Source: Panaeolus papilionaceus (Eukaryota; Basidiomycota; Agaricomycetes; Agaricales). From it: 64,000 bases of DNA. Below are positions 11,496 through 24,013 of this stretch, one piece after another; within the stretch, counting starts at the first letter, position 1, and each line of letters opens with the position of its first letter. The stretch covers positions 682,001-746,000 of the forward strand of contig JADNRZ010000018.1 of assembly GCA_015501605.1 (NCBI GenBank), in the 5' to 3' direction. Below the pieces are notes generated by a model, which saw nothing but the letters and a program-made list of their open reading frames with translations, did no database searches and had not been told where the DNA came from. Position numbers and translations under genes: made by a program.

Positions 11496-13466
11496 ATGGA
11501 CGATATCCTGAGTCTGCTCACACTAATAGCGTCATGCAGCTTCATCGGAGTGTTGGCTGCGCAGGGATTTAAGCGCTTGTATCACCATCCATTATCGGAT
11601 TATCCTGGTCCCCGACTAGCTGCTGCGACGCTGTGGTACAAAGCTTACTTCGACATCATAAAAGATGGCGGCTGGGCAGAACACCTACAGAGCCTTCATG
11701 ACCAATACGGTACGTCGTTGATCTATGTGCTCTATAGAGACTTTGATCGGCGCTTACGACGGTGATTGATCGCGTCGACTAGGTCCCATAGTGCGGGTGG
11801 CGCCGAACGAGGTTAGTTGTGCCTCGTTTTATTTCGTCCACGACTTTGATCGTGCTCACTCATTGGCTGTTCATCTTCCCCAAAAAGCTTCACTTCAGCG
11901 ACCCTAACGCATACAATGAAATATACGGCATGGGAACGCGACACACCAAGCAGCCAGAAATGTACACCTGCTTCGCCACCGACAAGTCTGTGTTCGCCAT
12001 GTTCGACCACCACGAAGTGTCGCAACGACGAAACCTCATAGGGCCCTTCTTCTCCAGACGCGCGATACTCAACCTTGAGAAAACCATTCAAAATAAGGTG
12101 AGTCGTTTTGCGCTTGTTTTGTCTCTTTTCATCACCGTTAACTCCGCCGCTCCCATACAGATTGACATCCTCATTTCAACGTTGTTGGACTACCAACATT
12201 CCAAGAAATCCGTGAACCTCGATCTCGCATTCCGTTCCATCTCCCTTGAAATTATCACTTCATACTGCTTCGCACAATCGTCGAAGGCTCTCGAATCAGT
12301 TGACTTCAAAAATGATATCCTGACCGCCATGGATTTGACCCTCCCCATGATCTGGGTATTCAAACACTTCCCCATTATCAAAACGGTCCTGCTGGGTGTT
12401 CCCGAATGCTTCGCATCAGTCCTCAGGCCTAGTACCAAGGGCATCTTGGAACAGAGAAAGCAGATGGGTGCGCAGATCGATGATATACTTAAAGACCCCA
12501 CCTCCCTGCAGAATGTCGAACACGAGACCATTTATCATCATTTCCTCACACCGCAGCCCGACAATCAGCGACTTCCGCCGATCACCCGCGAATGGCTCTT
12601 AGATGAAGGCTTGTATCTCAGGTTCGCGGGAAGCGATACTGTGGGCAACGTTTGTACCGTTGCGACGTATCATATTCTGGCCAACAAACCCGTCCACCAT
12701 CGACTTCTCGAAGCCCTTAAGGATGTATGGCCGGACAAGGAGTCGCATCCAGGCGTTGAGATACTTGAGAAGTTGCCCTATCTCGTGAGTGGGTTTACTA
12801 CATGATGATTCGGATCTGTATGTATGAAGGCTTATCTTACGTACCCGACTACAGACAGCGGTCATTAAAGAGTCGCTTCGAATGGCGCATGGAATCGTGA
12901 CTCCACTGCCTAGGATCGTGGGTCCGACAGACGCAGAAATATCTGGCGTTATCGTGCCAGCTGGGGTAAGTTCATTGATATCTTTGTGATATTCAATCGC
13001 CGACTTACATTGTTCGGTCGACTCCAGACCGTCGTCTCAATGGGAGCCACGGTTGTCCACCGAAATTCGACTATCTTCCCTGAACCTGAGGTTTTTAATC
13101 CTGAAAGGTGGATGGCTGCTGACGCGAGTGAGCTTGACAAATATCTTGTCTCGTTTTCGAAAGGCCCCCGCAGTTGCTTGGGCATTAAGTAAGTACATTT
13201 TTCTCAAACGTTGACAGGACACGCTACTAAACCGTGCCGAAGTCTGGCGTGGTGCGAGCTGTACTTGATTATCGCAACCATTTTCCGAAAACTGGACTTG
13301 ACTCCAGACAGACCTTCGTGAGTATAATCGCCCGCTTCTGAAACGAGGATAATCGATCTAATCTTGTTCTGCGATCAGACTAGCGGACATCAGCTTCAGA
13401 GAGTACTTCGTTCCACTTCACCGTGGGCGGCACTTCCATACATTCGTCCAGCCAACACGAGACTAG
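11496..13466 (+). CDS. cytochrome P450 monooxygenase
   Basis: Haem-thiolate monooxygenase, probably anchored to the ER; substrate unknown. Eight exons: 11496-11709, 11783-11811, 11888-12097, 12161-12784, 12855-12965, 13028-13188, 13243-13317 and 13379-13466; phases agree and give 503 residues, a normal P450 length. Visible landmarks: an N-terminal hydrophobic anchor ([19 protein letters not shown]) followed by YPGPRLAA; the I-helix oxygen motif FAGSDT; the K-helix ExxR in KESLRM; FNPERW; and the haem-binding loop [10 protein letters not shown] with its Cys ligand. The first ATG of the frame is at 11496; exon 2 is only 29 bases and encodes PIVRVAPNE. No biosynthetic partners (terpene synthase, PKS, NRPS) lie nearby, so it looks like a solitary member of the large basidiomycete P450 complement. 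Confidence 0.93.
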
Positions 13467-13993
13467 CCGAAAGGGCTTGTCCATGACGGATTGAGTCAGG
13501 TTCCACCTTGCCCTGTCGGTAGTAACCCGTCCACCCCACACGTGGTAGCTGAATCTCAATCCTGAAATTCCAAATGTAGCATGTGCCGATGTTCCGAGTG
13601 TTTGTACTTCTTGCGGATTGTTGTCTTCTTTTATGGTATCATAGAATTGAAATGTACGTACTTTTTATTGTATTAAAACATGCCCTGCTGTTGCAAGTCT
13701 GCGCCTCAATCCCATCGGAAAGCGTTCGAGCCTGAGGTCAGTAGGTCCAAGGGGTCACAAAATCTGCGTTCGGGTAGTTATCCATTGGGATATACCAGAA
13801 GGGCTCTCAGAGATTCAGAAGCTAGCGGAAGCGTTTTCAAAAATGCTGCAGTGTGTGCTCGGAGACAGACAAGCTGTAAGTACTTCGGTTCTTGGAGGTT
13901 TAGAGTACAAGCGGAGCATGAATTTGGCGCGGCAATTACCGATGACGCTAATCACCTCCTGGATATTGCTCAAGGCAACCTGACCACTCAAAC
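13467..13993. other. P450-ARP2 intergenic region
   Basis: Spacer holding the P450 3' region and the ARP2 promoter. An open frame from 13680 runs into the ARP2 start in another frame; it has no recognisable motif, and I treat it as chance. Confidence 0.5.
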
Positions 13994-15559
13994 ATGGAAA
14001 CAGAAGCGCCTTTGGTTGTTGACAATGGAACAGGTGTAAGCAGTTATCATGGATATCAAAGCTTTAACTCGATCTGAGGGACTTCAACTTTAAACTCGCA
14101 GTTCGTCAAGGTTGGATATGCTGGTTCCAACTTCCCTGAACATGGTATGTTCGAATCGCATCTATGCCATCTACGTTATTTCATACAATGTCATATAGTG
14201 TTCCCCTCCATTGTTGGACGCCCAATTCTTCGAGCGGAAGAGAGAGTTGGGTCTGCTATCATCAAGGATATCATGATCGGTGACGAAGCTGCGGAGAATC
14301 GCAACTACCTTCAAGTCACTCAGCCCATGGAACACGGTATTGTCAAGAACTGGGAAGATATGAAGCATTTGTGGGACTATACGTTCAATGAGAAACTTAA
14401 AGTTAACCCAGAGGGAAAGAAAGTTTTGTTAACGGAGCCGCCGATGAACCCCAAGGTCAACAGGCAGCGGATGTGTGAAGTCATGTTCGAGGAATATGGA
14501 TTTCAAGGAGTCTATGTCGCGATCCAAGCCGTGCTAACGTTATACGCGCAAGGTGCGTTGTTGTGATTATTCTTAAGCTTGAGTTGTTCGCTAATCTTGC
14601 TCCCCTTGTGAGGTTTAACCACGGGAGTTGTTGTTGATTCTGGAGACGGTGTTACGCACATCGTACCTGTCTACGACGGTTTCGCCCTCCCCCATCTGAC
14701 GCGCCGTCTCGATATTGCTGGTCGCGACGTCACCCGATACTTGATCAAGCTACTTCTCATGCGCGGATATGCTTTCAACCGTACTGCAGACTTTGAGACT
14801 GTGCGCGAAATAAAGGAAAAATTGTGCTATGTTAGGTGCGTTGTACAACACTTACAAGCCTGCTCACTATTTGAATCATTTCAGCTATGATTTGGAGTCT
14901 GACAAAAAGCTGGCTGAAGAGACGACAGTATTGGTGGAAAGTTACACAGTGAGTTGTGTTGCAAACCAGAAAGTACTCTATCAAGCCTGATCATCTTCTA
15001 GCTTCCTGATGGACGCATTATTAAAGTTGGTTCTGAGCGTTACGAGGCACCTGAATGCATGTTCCAGCCACATTTAGTTGACGTTGAGCAGCCAGGAGTT
15101 GCAGGTAAGATTCTTCGTCCGTATTCTTCCTCCCATCGTTGACTCGACCACTCCATAGAAATGCTGTTCAACACCATCCAGGCGGCCCCTGTTGATATCC
15201 GCACGGATCTTTACAAACATATTGTGCTTTCAGGAGGATCTAGCATGTACCCTGGTCTTCCCAGTCGATTGGAGAAGGAATTGAAGCAGCTTCACTTGAC
15301 ACGTCTCCTAAACGGAGACCCATCGCGCTTGAATGTTCGTACTGCTATGTATACTCATAAACTAGCTCTAACTCGTCTTGCTTTTCAGAAATTCAAGCTC
15401 AAGATTGAAGACCCTCCTCGCAGGAAACACATGGTGTTCTTGGGAGGTGCTGTTTTGGCTGACATCATGAAAACGCGTGAAGACTTCTGGGTTACAAGAG
15501 ATGAGTGGTTTGAACAAGGAGTTAGGGCGCTAGATAAACTTCGCCCAGGAGAGGGCTGA
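13994..15559 (+). CDS. ARP2: actin-related protein 2 (Arp2/3 complex)
   Basis: Subunit of the Arp2/3 complex that nucleates branched actin filaments at cortical patches and endocytic sites. Eight exons: 13994-14035, 14102-14144, 14199-14552, 14613-14835, 14885-14948, 15002-15104, 15159-15334 and 15389-15559, giving 391 residues, the standard ARP2 size. It begins [14 protein letters not shown] and continues [25 protein letters not shown] and [18 protein letters not shown] (actin-fold phosphate and adenosine loops), then [20 protein letters not shown] and the ARP2-type end [17 protein letters not shown]. The intron between exons 7 and 8 is in frame and could be read through, but the family sequence skips it (PSRLN then [13 protein letters not shown]). 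Confidence 0.95.
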
Positions 15560-16137
15560 TCTCGGACTGCACTTTGTATTATCACCCTTTTTCTCCTTCC
15601 TCACATCCCAATTTCCCGCCGCTGTATTAAACATTTGGAACAGGATTTTAATTTCAGACTCTAAGAAATGGCACTCTGGTACTCGTGGACCAACGAGAGA
15701 AGAGTTAGACCATGGTGTCCAGTTGAAGCACCCAACAGGTTTGCTTGCAAGTTTGACTGAAACAACCCTTTTGCGAAACCATCGTGTTGTCACTAACGTC
15801 ATTATTTCAATGAAGACCAAGACTGCTACCTTCTCCTTTTCCTTTCAGACACAAGCGTATATATATATACCTGACCCTTTGCTTTTTGGCCTTTCTCATC
15901 TCTTCCTCGGGACACCCCCCTTCATCCATATCCATTACCTTTCTTTCACAAAAACTTTTAGAGATCCTGGTGGTCTCGCTGTAATATTGATAACACCCAG
16001 TACGTCACTGATCCCTTCCTTTCTTTCTATCGCTTCCTCATTGCCCTTTCGAAAGACTTTACGAACTTTAACGACTTTACGACCTATACCCTCAAGTCAA
16101 ATCCGTTGGCGAAACCTCACACTCTTTCTGTATCTCA
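15560..16137. other. ARP2-to-secreted-protein intergenic region
   Basis: ARP2 3' region followed by the promoter and leader of the secreted protein. An alternating TA run at 15857-15870 is a good TATA candidate about 270 bases before the ATG; the sequence after it is pyrimidine-rich, as in many highly expressed fungal leaders. Confidence 0.45.
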
Positions 16138-19081
16138 ATGCTTCTCAAGGCACGCATTCCGGTTCTCGCTATACTCGTCGGCCTCAATACTGTGTCGATA
16201 TCTCCAGATAATGCCGTACATGCAGTTGCTATTCAGTCTCGTCAATTGGGTAGCGGAAGAACGGCGGAGGTCGCTGTTGCTCCCGGGGAAGCCAACCCTG
16301 GGTCTGACAACGGGCAACTTCCTGGACAGGACGTGAATGGACCGAATAAACAACGACAAGCTGTCCAGTCGGGTTCCAGTCGGGTCCAGAATAACGACGA
16401 GGAGTATGAGAACTGGCCCCACACTTGCAATCAGCACCAGGTGGTCAGTTGGATTGGATTCTTACCCACTCAGATATCATCCATTTGCTAATATATTTTT
16501 CACAGAGAACAATCGACCTTGTACCCAGCAACCCCTTTGTTGGCATTGCTAACGCACTTTTTACTCAATTTGTGTTTCAGTGGCCTGGCAAGGGTGATGG
16601 GTCAAACTCTGGGAACCCCTCCAACTCTGGCAGCAGCCCCAGTCCCGATCCCAACACTAATGCTCCATCTAACACCTTCAACTCCGCCAAAACTTCCAAT
16701 CTCAATTCCCCCGCCTGGCAACAGCCCATTCGCCGCTCTCCTAGCAGTTCAAGAGAGCCGACCTCCGGTGGTAGCAAGAAGAACGGAAAGGCAATCGTCA
16801 TTTCTGATAGGCGGGGCACGTCTTACATCGTCCCTCATGAAAAGGGGCATGCTTCGAAACGGGGTCTTGGCCAGGTGCACCACGCTCGCATGTACCCTGG
16901 AGGTGGTCGACTGTCTCGATCTCAGCCCAGAAAGTCAGTTCATCCCTACAACAAGAAGCAAGCGACCTCTCAGGCTTTTAGGAGGACTCTGGATGGCATT
17001 CCTGGAAAGGTGGCTATTACGGTTCGTGTCTCCTTTTTCTATTCTCGCAATATTCTCGTGCTCATAGTGTTATGCAGAGCGGTTCACCCAACTCCACCGA
17101 AAAAATCATTGCGTGGTTGGCAATGTCACCCAACGATGATAAGGATAATGGGAAGGGTGACCCTTCGGCGCCTTACGTGCTGAATGCGTCCGACACAAAC
17201 AGGACGGAGTTCTACATGCAAAATGTTCCTCCCTCCTGGTCTCCTGGCCCAATACCTCAGGGTCCCGATCAGCCTGCTCCCGTCCGTCTTGCTATCGATG
17301 GAACGTCGTATTGCGCTACCTTCGATCCTAATCCACAGTCCGCTCAACCTTTGACTGTCAAGAATTGCTTCGCGGGTCCTGACGAGGGTATGCCACACCA
17401 GAGCCAGATCTTCATGTATGACGGGAAGACGGGCGAGGTTAAACCTGTTTGGGCATCCCAAGACCAAGGTTCTGATAGCTCTTCGGCATCTGCGGCAGGA
17501 AATCCCTCTTTTTCGAGTTCACCTTCGACTCCATCTGCCTCTGGAGGTTCTCTTTCAGCCAGACAGGACCCTCCTCCTCCCCCTCCACCAGGTGCCACAC
17601 CTCCCTCAGCACCCACTGATGCATCGCCGCCACCTGCAAACCCATCAGGCCCAGGAGATGCACCTGCACCGCCTCCTGGTGGACCTGCACCCCCTGCCCT
17701 ACCAGGTGGCGGTCCTGCACCTCCCGCACCCCCGGCGGGAGTACCAGCTCTTCCTATTTCTCCTCCATCTCCTCCCGGTCCTCCGGCACCCCCAGCGCCT
17801 CCCACTGCCATGTCAGCAGACGATGGTTCTAGCAGCGACCCCGCTTCACCTGAACCTACACAAACAGTAACGCTGCTATTCGTTCGTGATGATAAAAAGG
17901 GTCCAGGTGCTGCTCTGCAGAAGAATTCTGATTCCGTGCAGAGCGCTGCTATGGCTTCCGGTCCCAACTTTAGCTCTTCAGGTGTCTCGTCCAGCACCGG
18001 TGCTGTTCCTACACCATCTGGTCAGGCATTTGCGGCTGAAGAGACTGCTACAGTAACCAGGACTATTACTGTTTACGGGACCCCTTCGCCTTCGCCTACT
18101 GGGATGAATGCGCAAGGAGACAATGGCCTCCCTTCTAGCTCAAGCCTCGGTGCTCAGGGTGTCCCCACATCTTCTGTTGACCCCTCTGGTTCGGGTATCA
18201 GTGCACAGGGCGTTCCAACCTCTGCTGGTCCTTCTGGCTCAGGTATTGGTGCCCAAGCAGCCTCAACTTCGTTGTATGCCGATCCATCTAGCTCGAATGT
18301 TGGAGCTCAGGGTGTCCCAACCTCATCGACCGATCCTTCTGCATCAGGTGTCGTCGCTCAAGGTGTCCCAACCTCGTCTGTCGATCCCTCTGGGTCAAGC
18401 GTTGTTGGTGCTCAGGATGCCCCGACATTTTCTCCCGTGGACTCTTCTGCCTCAAGTATCAGTGTTCAAGGTGCTCCAACCCCGTCGTCTTCTGACTCCT
18501 CTTTTGCGGATGCAGCGTCCACCTCTCCCGTCCAACCCCTGTCTAGCATCGGTGCCCAAAGTGCTCCTCCCTATCCCGGTACTTCTGTCATCGGTTCTTC
18601 CATGGCTGAAGCGGCCTACACGTCCCCAGCCGAGTCTCAGAGCCTTTCACCATCAGCATCCCCCTCTTCCGCAGGCTTGAATGCTATGTCGGATTCACCT
18701 CAAGGCACGGGCAACTCAGGCGCATCTGGCCCCATTGTCACCGCATCAAGCGCTTCTGGCCCTAACGTGGAGATGTTCGGTACCTCTACATCTCCATCGT
18801 CTCAGTACGGTTCTCATACCGCTGCGCCTTCGTCATCTTCCGATGCATCTGCCATTGCAGCAAGTATTGCGGCGTCCATGCGACCTACGGCGTCAGGAGG
18901 ATCTGCAGAGGCTGCTGCTGCTGAGAATACGTATGTAGCTGCAGTTATGCGTCGCCGTCGCTCTCCTCGCTCACGAAGGGCTGCACGCTCTGCTGTCACA
19001 GGTCAGGCTAAAGGGATGAAGGGTACACATTGGGAGTCTGATCCTTCTGTCACAGATCCTTATCGATGGAAGTTTGTTTGA
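16138..19081 (+). CDS. secreted Ser/Thr/Pro-rich protein with tandem repeats
   Basis: Predicted secreted or cell-wall protein; function unknown. Proposed exons: 16138-16440, 16506-16520 (15 bases), 16581-17021 and 17078-19081, giving about 920 residues. The N-terminus (MLLKARIPVLAILVGLNTVS) is a good signal peptide. Residues 254-400 look globular (TEKIIAWLAMSP, RLAIDGTSYCATF, CFAGPDEGMPHQSQIFMYDG). They are followed by a Pro-rich stretch (PPPPPPPGA and PAPPAPP-type runs), then a Ser/Thr-rich repeat domain with the unit AQGVPTSSVDPSGSG, likely heavily O-glycosylated. The C-terminus is basic (RRRRSPRSRRAARSA) with no GPI signal or transmembrane helix seen. Splicing around 16441-16580 is ambiguous because all options stay in frame: two introns around a microexon, one long intron, or retention of the second. 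Confidence 0.75.
18147..18500 (+). repeat. degenerate tandem repeat coding AQGVPTSS-type units
   Basis: About seven imperfect copies of a 45-51 base unit encoding G-A-Q-G-V-P-T-S-S followed by D-P-S-G-S-G variants, inside the secreted protein (about residues 610-730). Unit boundaries were set by eye. Such coding minisatellites in fungal wall proteins tend to vary in copy number between strains. Confidence 0.75.
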
Positions 19082-19603
19082 AGTGAGGTTGGGGTATTTT
19101 ATGCTTTCCCGTTTATTGCAAAAAATCTATGTTTCTTTCATTGCGCTTATGCAGATGATGTGTACTTCCAGTCCTTTATGTTTCTCTTATCGCATTTTAT
19201 TTCTGAGGTAGTGGTTGAGTAGATAGCAATTTGTATTATAGTTTCTATACCAATAATTGCTGTCACTCTCTTTCTGCATCGCGTTGAAATTTTTTAAAGA
19301 GGTATTTGTGCTATTCCGTGGCTTCCTTCTCCTTATCATGTTCCACCTCCAACATGAGAACCTTCAACATTTGTGTATCTAAGCGCCCTAAAAACAATTC
19401 CAAGAATCCAATGGCGAAAATAGCTACTGATATTATCATGTGACTCTATTCAATTGTTCGGTTCCTCAACAAGTCGATGGAGCTCAAATGGAGCTTGCCA
19501 TTTTGGCTTACCCTGCGTCCCTGAGGTGCTGTGCAACGTCAATAGAAGTTGTAACACAAGGGGCGTGCTCGTCAATGTGCCATTCTCCTCACCTCCCCTC
19601 ATC
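19082..19603. other. intergenic region before the Bre4-like gene
   Basis: 3' region of the secreted protein and promoter/leader of the next gene. The coding frame of the next gene is open upstream to about 19454 without an ATG before 19604, so the leader boundary is only inferred. Confidence 0.5.
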
Positions 19604-22600
19604 ATGACCACTCGTCATGACCCCTTCCATTCGTCAGGAGGGTCGATTGGAAATCCTATAAATGACGACGATCACCGACACCGCGACATGTCAAGTTCAG
19701 AGCACGACAACGCGCTGAGCAATTCAGTCAATTCTATTCCAGGAACCCCTTATACCCCATCTTTTTCCAGAAGAAGACCTGCTCTTGAGCACCGATCACT
19801 TTCAAAGTTGAGCGTGACAAATAGTCAAAGCTCTCGGGATCATGATTCGCAGTCGCAGTGGTCCATATTCGGGCAGGTGATGGAGAATGAAGTGAATCTG
19901 CACGCTAGCTGGACCAGCCAAGGATTCAATGGTTCCTCGACAAACTTGGCGAATGACGCGGCTCTTGGCGGACCCTCTCATCATCATGAAATTAACGCCG
20001 GCGACGACGATGCTGAGACGACTAGCCTTTTGACGGACCATCATCATGATGTTAGCGCAGCAGACGACCAATCATTCACTTCCTCTCAGACGACTGCAAC
20101 GCAAAGGCAATCTCCGTCGCACAATCTCTTCCATTCGATAACTCTTTCACCCGTTGCTCAAAACGTGTTGAAATGTGCTTTCGCATACTTCATCGCTTCG
20201 CTTTTTACGTTCTCTCCGACACTTTCTGCGCTCATCAGCGACCTTACTTCATATGGGCCTGGAGGGAATAGAGGAAAGCCGTCTCCCAGTGGACACATGG
20301 TGGCCACAATGTAAGTTCTACCACCATTCGTCGCTTTGACGTTCGTTAAATTTTATTAGAGCGGTTTACTTCCACCCCGCAAAGACTGTTGGGTCCATGA
20401 TAGAAGCGGACATATTTTGCATATTCGGAATATTCTACGCAGCAATTATATGCCTGGTATCTATGTCCATGTTTTGGTGGTTTGAGTTGAAGCCAGGATG
20501 GGAAACAACAGGGGATGTTGTTGTCATATTTTGGATTGGTGTCAGTATGGCGATACTAGCATGGTTGAAAGTTTGGATGGTATATAGCTTTACCCTTGCT
20601 ATTTGACGTTGAACTGACGACACATAGGATAACCCTTCCTTTAATACTACATGCAGCATGACTGCAATCATGATATTCGTGGTGTAAGTTTTTGATATTC
20701 TGTTCATTATTTTCGTTACTGAATGAACCTGATTCGCATTAGCATCATCAAGGAAGGCGGGATGGAGACACTCTTACAGGTCTCAGTCATTTACCTTTTC
20801 GGCGCACTTGTGTCCAACTTGGTCTGCTATCTTCTCTGGCCCCAAACAGCAAGATCGAATCTTCAAACAAGCATGACCAAGACTCTAGGGGGCTTGTCGA
20901 CGTTACTTCCCATGCTGACAACTACATTTTTGCTCGAGGGCGATGGAACATCCCATTTCGTCAACATGGATAAAATCAAGACGGCAGTTGCTAATCATCA
21001 AAACAGTTTCACTAATTTGCGGAAGTATCTCAAGGAGGCGAAAAACGAATGGATTTTGACTGGAACGAGTGCTTCTGCGGACCTGCTTGGACGTCGCGCC
21101 TACGAAGATGCTGTGGATTCTTTGAATCGTCTGGCCCAACATCTCAACGGTTTACGTAGTGGAACAAGCCTGCAACACGATTTGATCAAAGCTGGCTTGA
21201 CTCAAAAAACGAGTAGAATTCATGGAGGGAATCGCCCTTCGCAACAGGCAGTTGACGAGGACAGCGATGAAGCTGCTGGTCTCAGAGCGGCAGCCACAGT
21301 TTTTAATCAATTGGTTCATGATTTGGCTCCCCCTTTGAAGGCTCTGTCGGTGTGTACAACCTTTTCCGTTTTTTGAATTATTTTGTCTGAGCAAACTTAG
21401 AATTGCTCAACGTCGACTCTCCAACGACTCCAAGAAGCATGTACTCGCTCCACCAAAGATGCTAAACGTGCATCGGATATAATTCATCCCAACGAGTTCA
21501 CAGAGCTTATTGAAGGAATCGAGACATCCATGACCCAGTTCGAATTGATCTCCAATAATGCTGTTATGCGTTTATATCGCCAAGGAGAGCAAGATGGTCA
21601 TGACCCAGGAAACGAAGCCATTCTGCTGGTTTTCTTGTGTGTTCATATTTCACGAGAAATCCAATACTTCCAATACTGACTGTCTTCCAGCTTTATCTTT
21701 ACGTTCCAAGAATTTGCCGGGGAGTTGATCACATTGGTCGAGCTCATCGAACGGATATACCAATATGAACAACATCGCACTTTGAAAGGCGCCTGGTGGT
21801 CTCGATTTACACAACGTTTCCTACGACTCTTTACACTGCGTTTCAAGAAGGCGGGAAGTCAGAATAGACCCAGGTCTAATCTCCGAAATAGACTATGTCC
21901 GTATTCCGTCCTTTTCCTTATGCTTTTACTGACAATGTTGCAGCATTTGTCATCCTTCCTCAGCGTCGTGCCAATCCTTCTTTCCCGAAAATCCGACCAC
22001 ATGCACCTAATACGATTCAGACACCCTCCAAAAGTCAACTTTCGTTTGTTGGCAAGGTCAATCAAACTTTATGGGAAATCGGGAAAAGGATGACGGAAAA
22101 GGATATTAAATACGCCATCAAAGTTGGTCTTGCAACCGCTATTTTCGCAACCCCGGCCTTCATTGAATCAACTCGCCTCGTATTTCTGGAATTCTGGGGT
22201 GATTGGGCTCTTATATCGGTATACCCCATCTGCACTGATCGATCAGCTCATTGAATTAATTTTTTGTTCCCAAGTTTTTTATAGTCATCTCGCCCACCAT
22301 AGGTGCTGTGAGTACTTTTGATAACTTTGATGAGGTTTAGAGCTTGATAATCCCACAGACCAACTTCCTAAGCTTACAGCGCCTCCTCGGCACCTTGTGA
22401 GTATTTTTATTCATTGACTCCAATTCACCGACCATGGCTCAACTGAGATCGACTTAGCTTCGGCGCTGCTGTCGCAGTAGCATTCTATAGCCTGTTCCCA
22501 GAAAACGCAGTCATTTTATCACTTCTAGGATTCATGGTATCATTGCCGTGCTTCTATGTTGCAATCGCCAAGCCAAAATATCTTTCGGCATCACGATTCG

Positions 22601-23796
22601 TCCTTCTGACGTATAATCTGACGTGTCTGTTCTGGTTCGTGACGATCTTTTGTCGAATCAGCCTAAATTGTCAGGACTGACTGCTTTTGACAGTTATAAT
22701 TTAAGACAGCAAGACCTTGCTGTCGTGGATATCGGAATTCAACGCGCTGTCGCTGTTATTGCTGGTATACTATGGGCAGCGTTTGTCTCTAGATTCTGGT
22801 GGCCGTCTGAGGCGAGACGCGAACTGAGTGAATCGTTGAGCGAGTAAGGCCCATTTTAAATCATTGCCAACACCACCTAATCAAGTTTCCGCGAAGGTTT
22901 TGCTTGAATATAGGATGGCTCTATACGAGGCTTGTCGCCTCAAATTCATTCGCCCCAGAATATCAACGAGGACAAGGACACAACCGGCACGGCACTGACG
23001 TGTCGCAGGTGCAGACAACCAAGCTGGCAAACTCTATCCACGAGTTCATGGCGATGTGCGTAAATGTTTATCACGGCTCTTCATATTGTGAATCATATAC
23101 TCACAAAGTTGCAACATTATTAGGGAGCTCCATCTTCAAATCAAACTGATTGAGTTACAAAACCTTCTCGTTCAAGCACAGCACGAACCTCGTTTGAAAG
23201 GACCATTCCCCGTCGACTTGTACCGGAAGATATTGATAAGTCTTCAAACGATACTCGACAAGCTGCATAGCATGAGATGCGTAACCACAAAAGAAGAGTG
23301 GTATACCGTACGTCGTTTATGACGCTTTCCTCATTGTCGCTAATGTCCTCGTAGAGTGTTCGTAAGGAGTTCATCCTTCCAGTCAGTAAAGAACGGAGAG
23401 AGATGGTGGGGAACATCATGCTAAGCTTTTCGACTCTTGCGGCTGCCTTCCGTCTAAAGGCTCCACTTCCGCCATATTTACCTCCGGCAGAAAAATCAAG
23501 ACAGCGCTTGGTGAGTTTCCTTGCTTCCCAGGTATCCATTCCTGCTGAGTGTTCTTCAATCATAGGTTGAAGCTATAAGAAAATTGGAAGTCGTCAAAAG
23601 GCGCGATGTTAAAGTTTCGCGTCAGCTACTCTATTTTGCTTATGCTCTAACCATGAAGGGCGTCACGATGGAATTGGAGTTTCTGGGTAGAACATTGCAA
23701 GATGCATTTGGTGTTATAGGACAAACTGCAGAAGAGTTTGAGATGCTGTTCCAGCCAATGGTGGAGAGTGAATCTACGATAGAACATGTTTCGTAA
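19604..23796 (+). CDS. ArAE_2/Bre4-like membrane protein (putative ER transporter)
   Basis: Large polytopic membrane protein related to the fungal 'putative ER transporter 6TM N-terminal / DUF2421' family, whose S. pombe member Bre4 affects brefeldin A sensitivity. Fifteen exons keep phase throughout: 19604-20310, 20360-20579, 20628-20683, 20743-21349, 21401-21636, 21691-21896, 21944-22218, 22275-22307, 22359-22396, 22458-22634, 22694-22843, 22897-23055, 23124-23307, 23355-23510 and 23566-23796 (1144 residues). A disordered Ser/His-rich N-terminus of about 190 residues precedes the first helices (NVLKCAFAYFIASLFTFSP), a second helical block (MIEADIFCIFGIFYAAIICL) and then a soluble segment. 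A second membrane half contains WALISFFIVISPTIGATNF and YNLRQQDLAVVDIG. The C-terminal soluble domain is helical. Two acceptors (CCCAAG at 22274, CGAAG at 22896) were chosen because they restore family-like sequence. Confidence 0.8.
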
Positions 23797-24013
23797 TGAC
23801 AGTAATGACAAGTTCTACTGTATCTAGCAGTAGGTATGCAGGAGTTTACGAGGAGCCGACGACGGCTTGATGACTGAATCTACCTGAATAGGGGTATTCT
23901 ATTCAGTGATTTAGTGCAAATTCGTCCAACAAACACGGGAAAACAAGGTTGTCTCCGTTCTGCATCATCAGTGATGTTCACGATCTTCAACTCCTTCATT
24001 GAATCTATATACG

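Noticed and set aside
13680..14039. 119-codon plus-strand frame running into ARP2
   Set aside because: Out of frame with ARP2 and overlaps its first exon; no motif.
17344..17997. 217-codon Gly-rich minus-strand frame
   Set aside because: Exact antisense of the Pro-rich part of the secreted protein; Gly-rich composition is the mirror of CCN proline codons.
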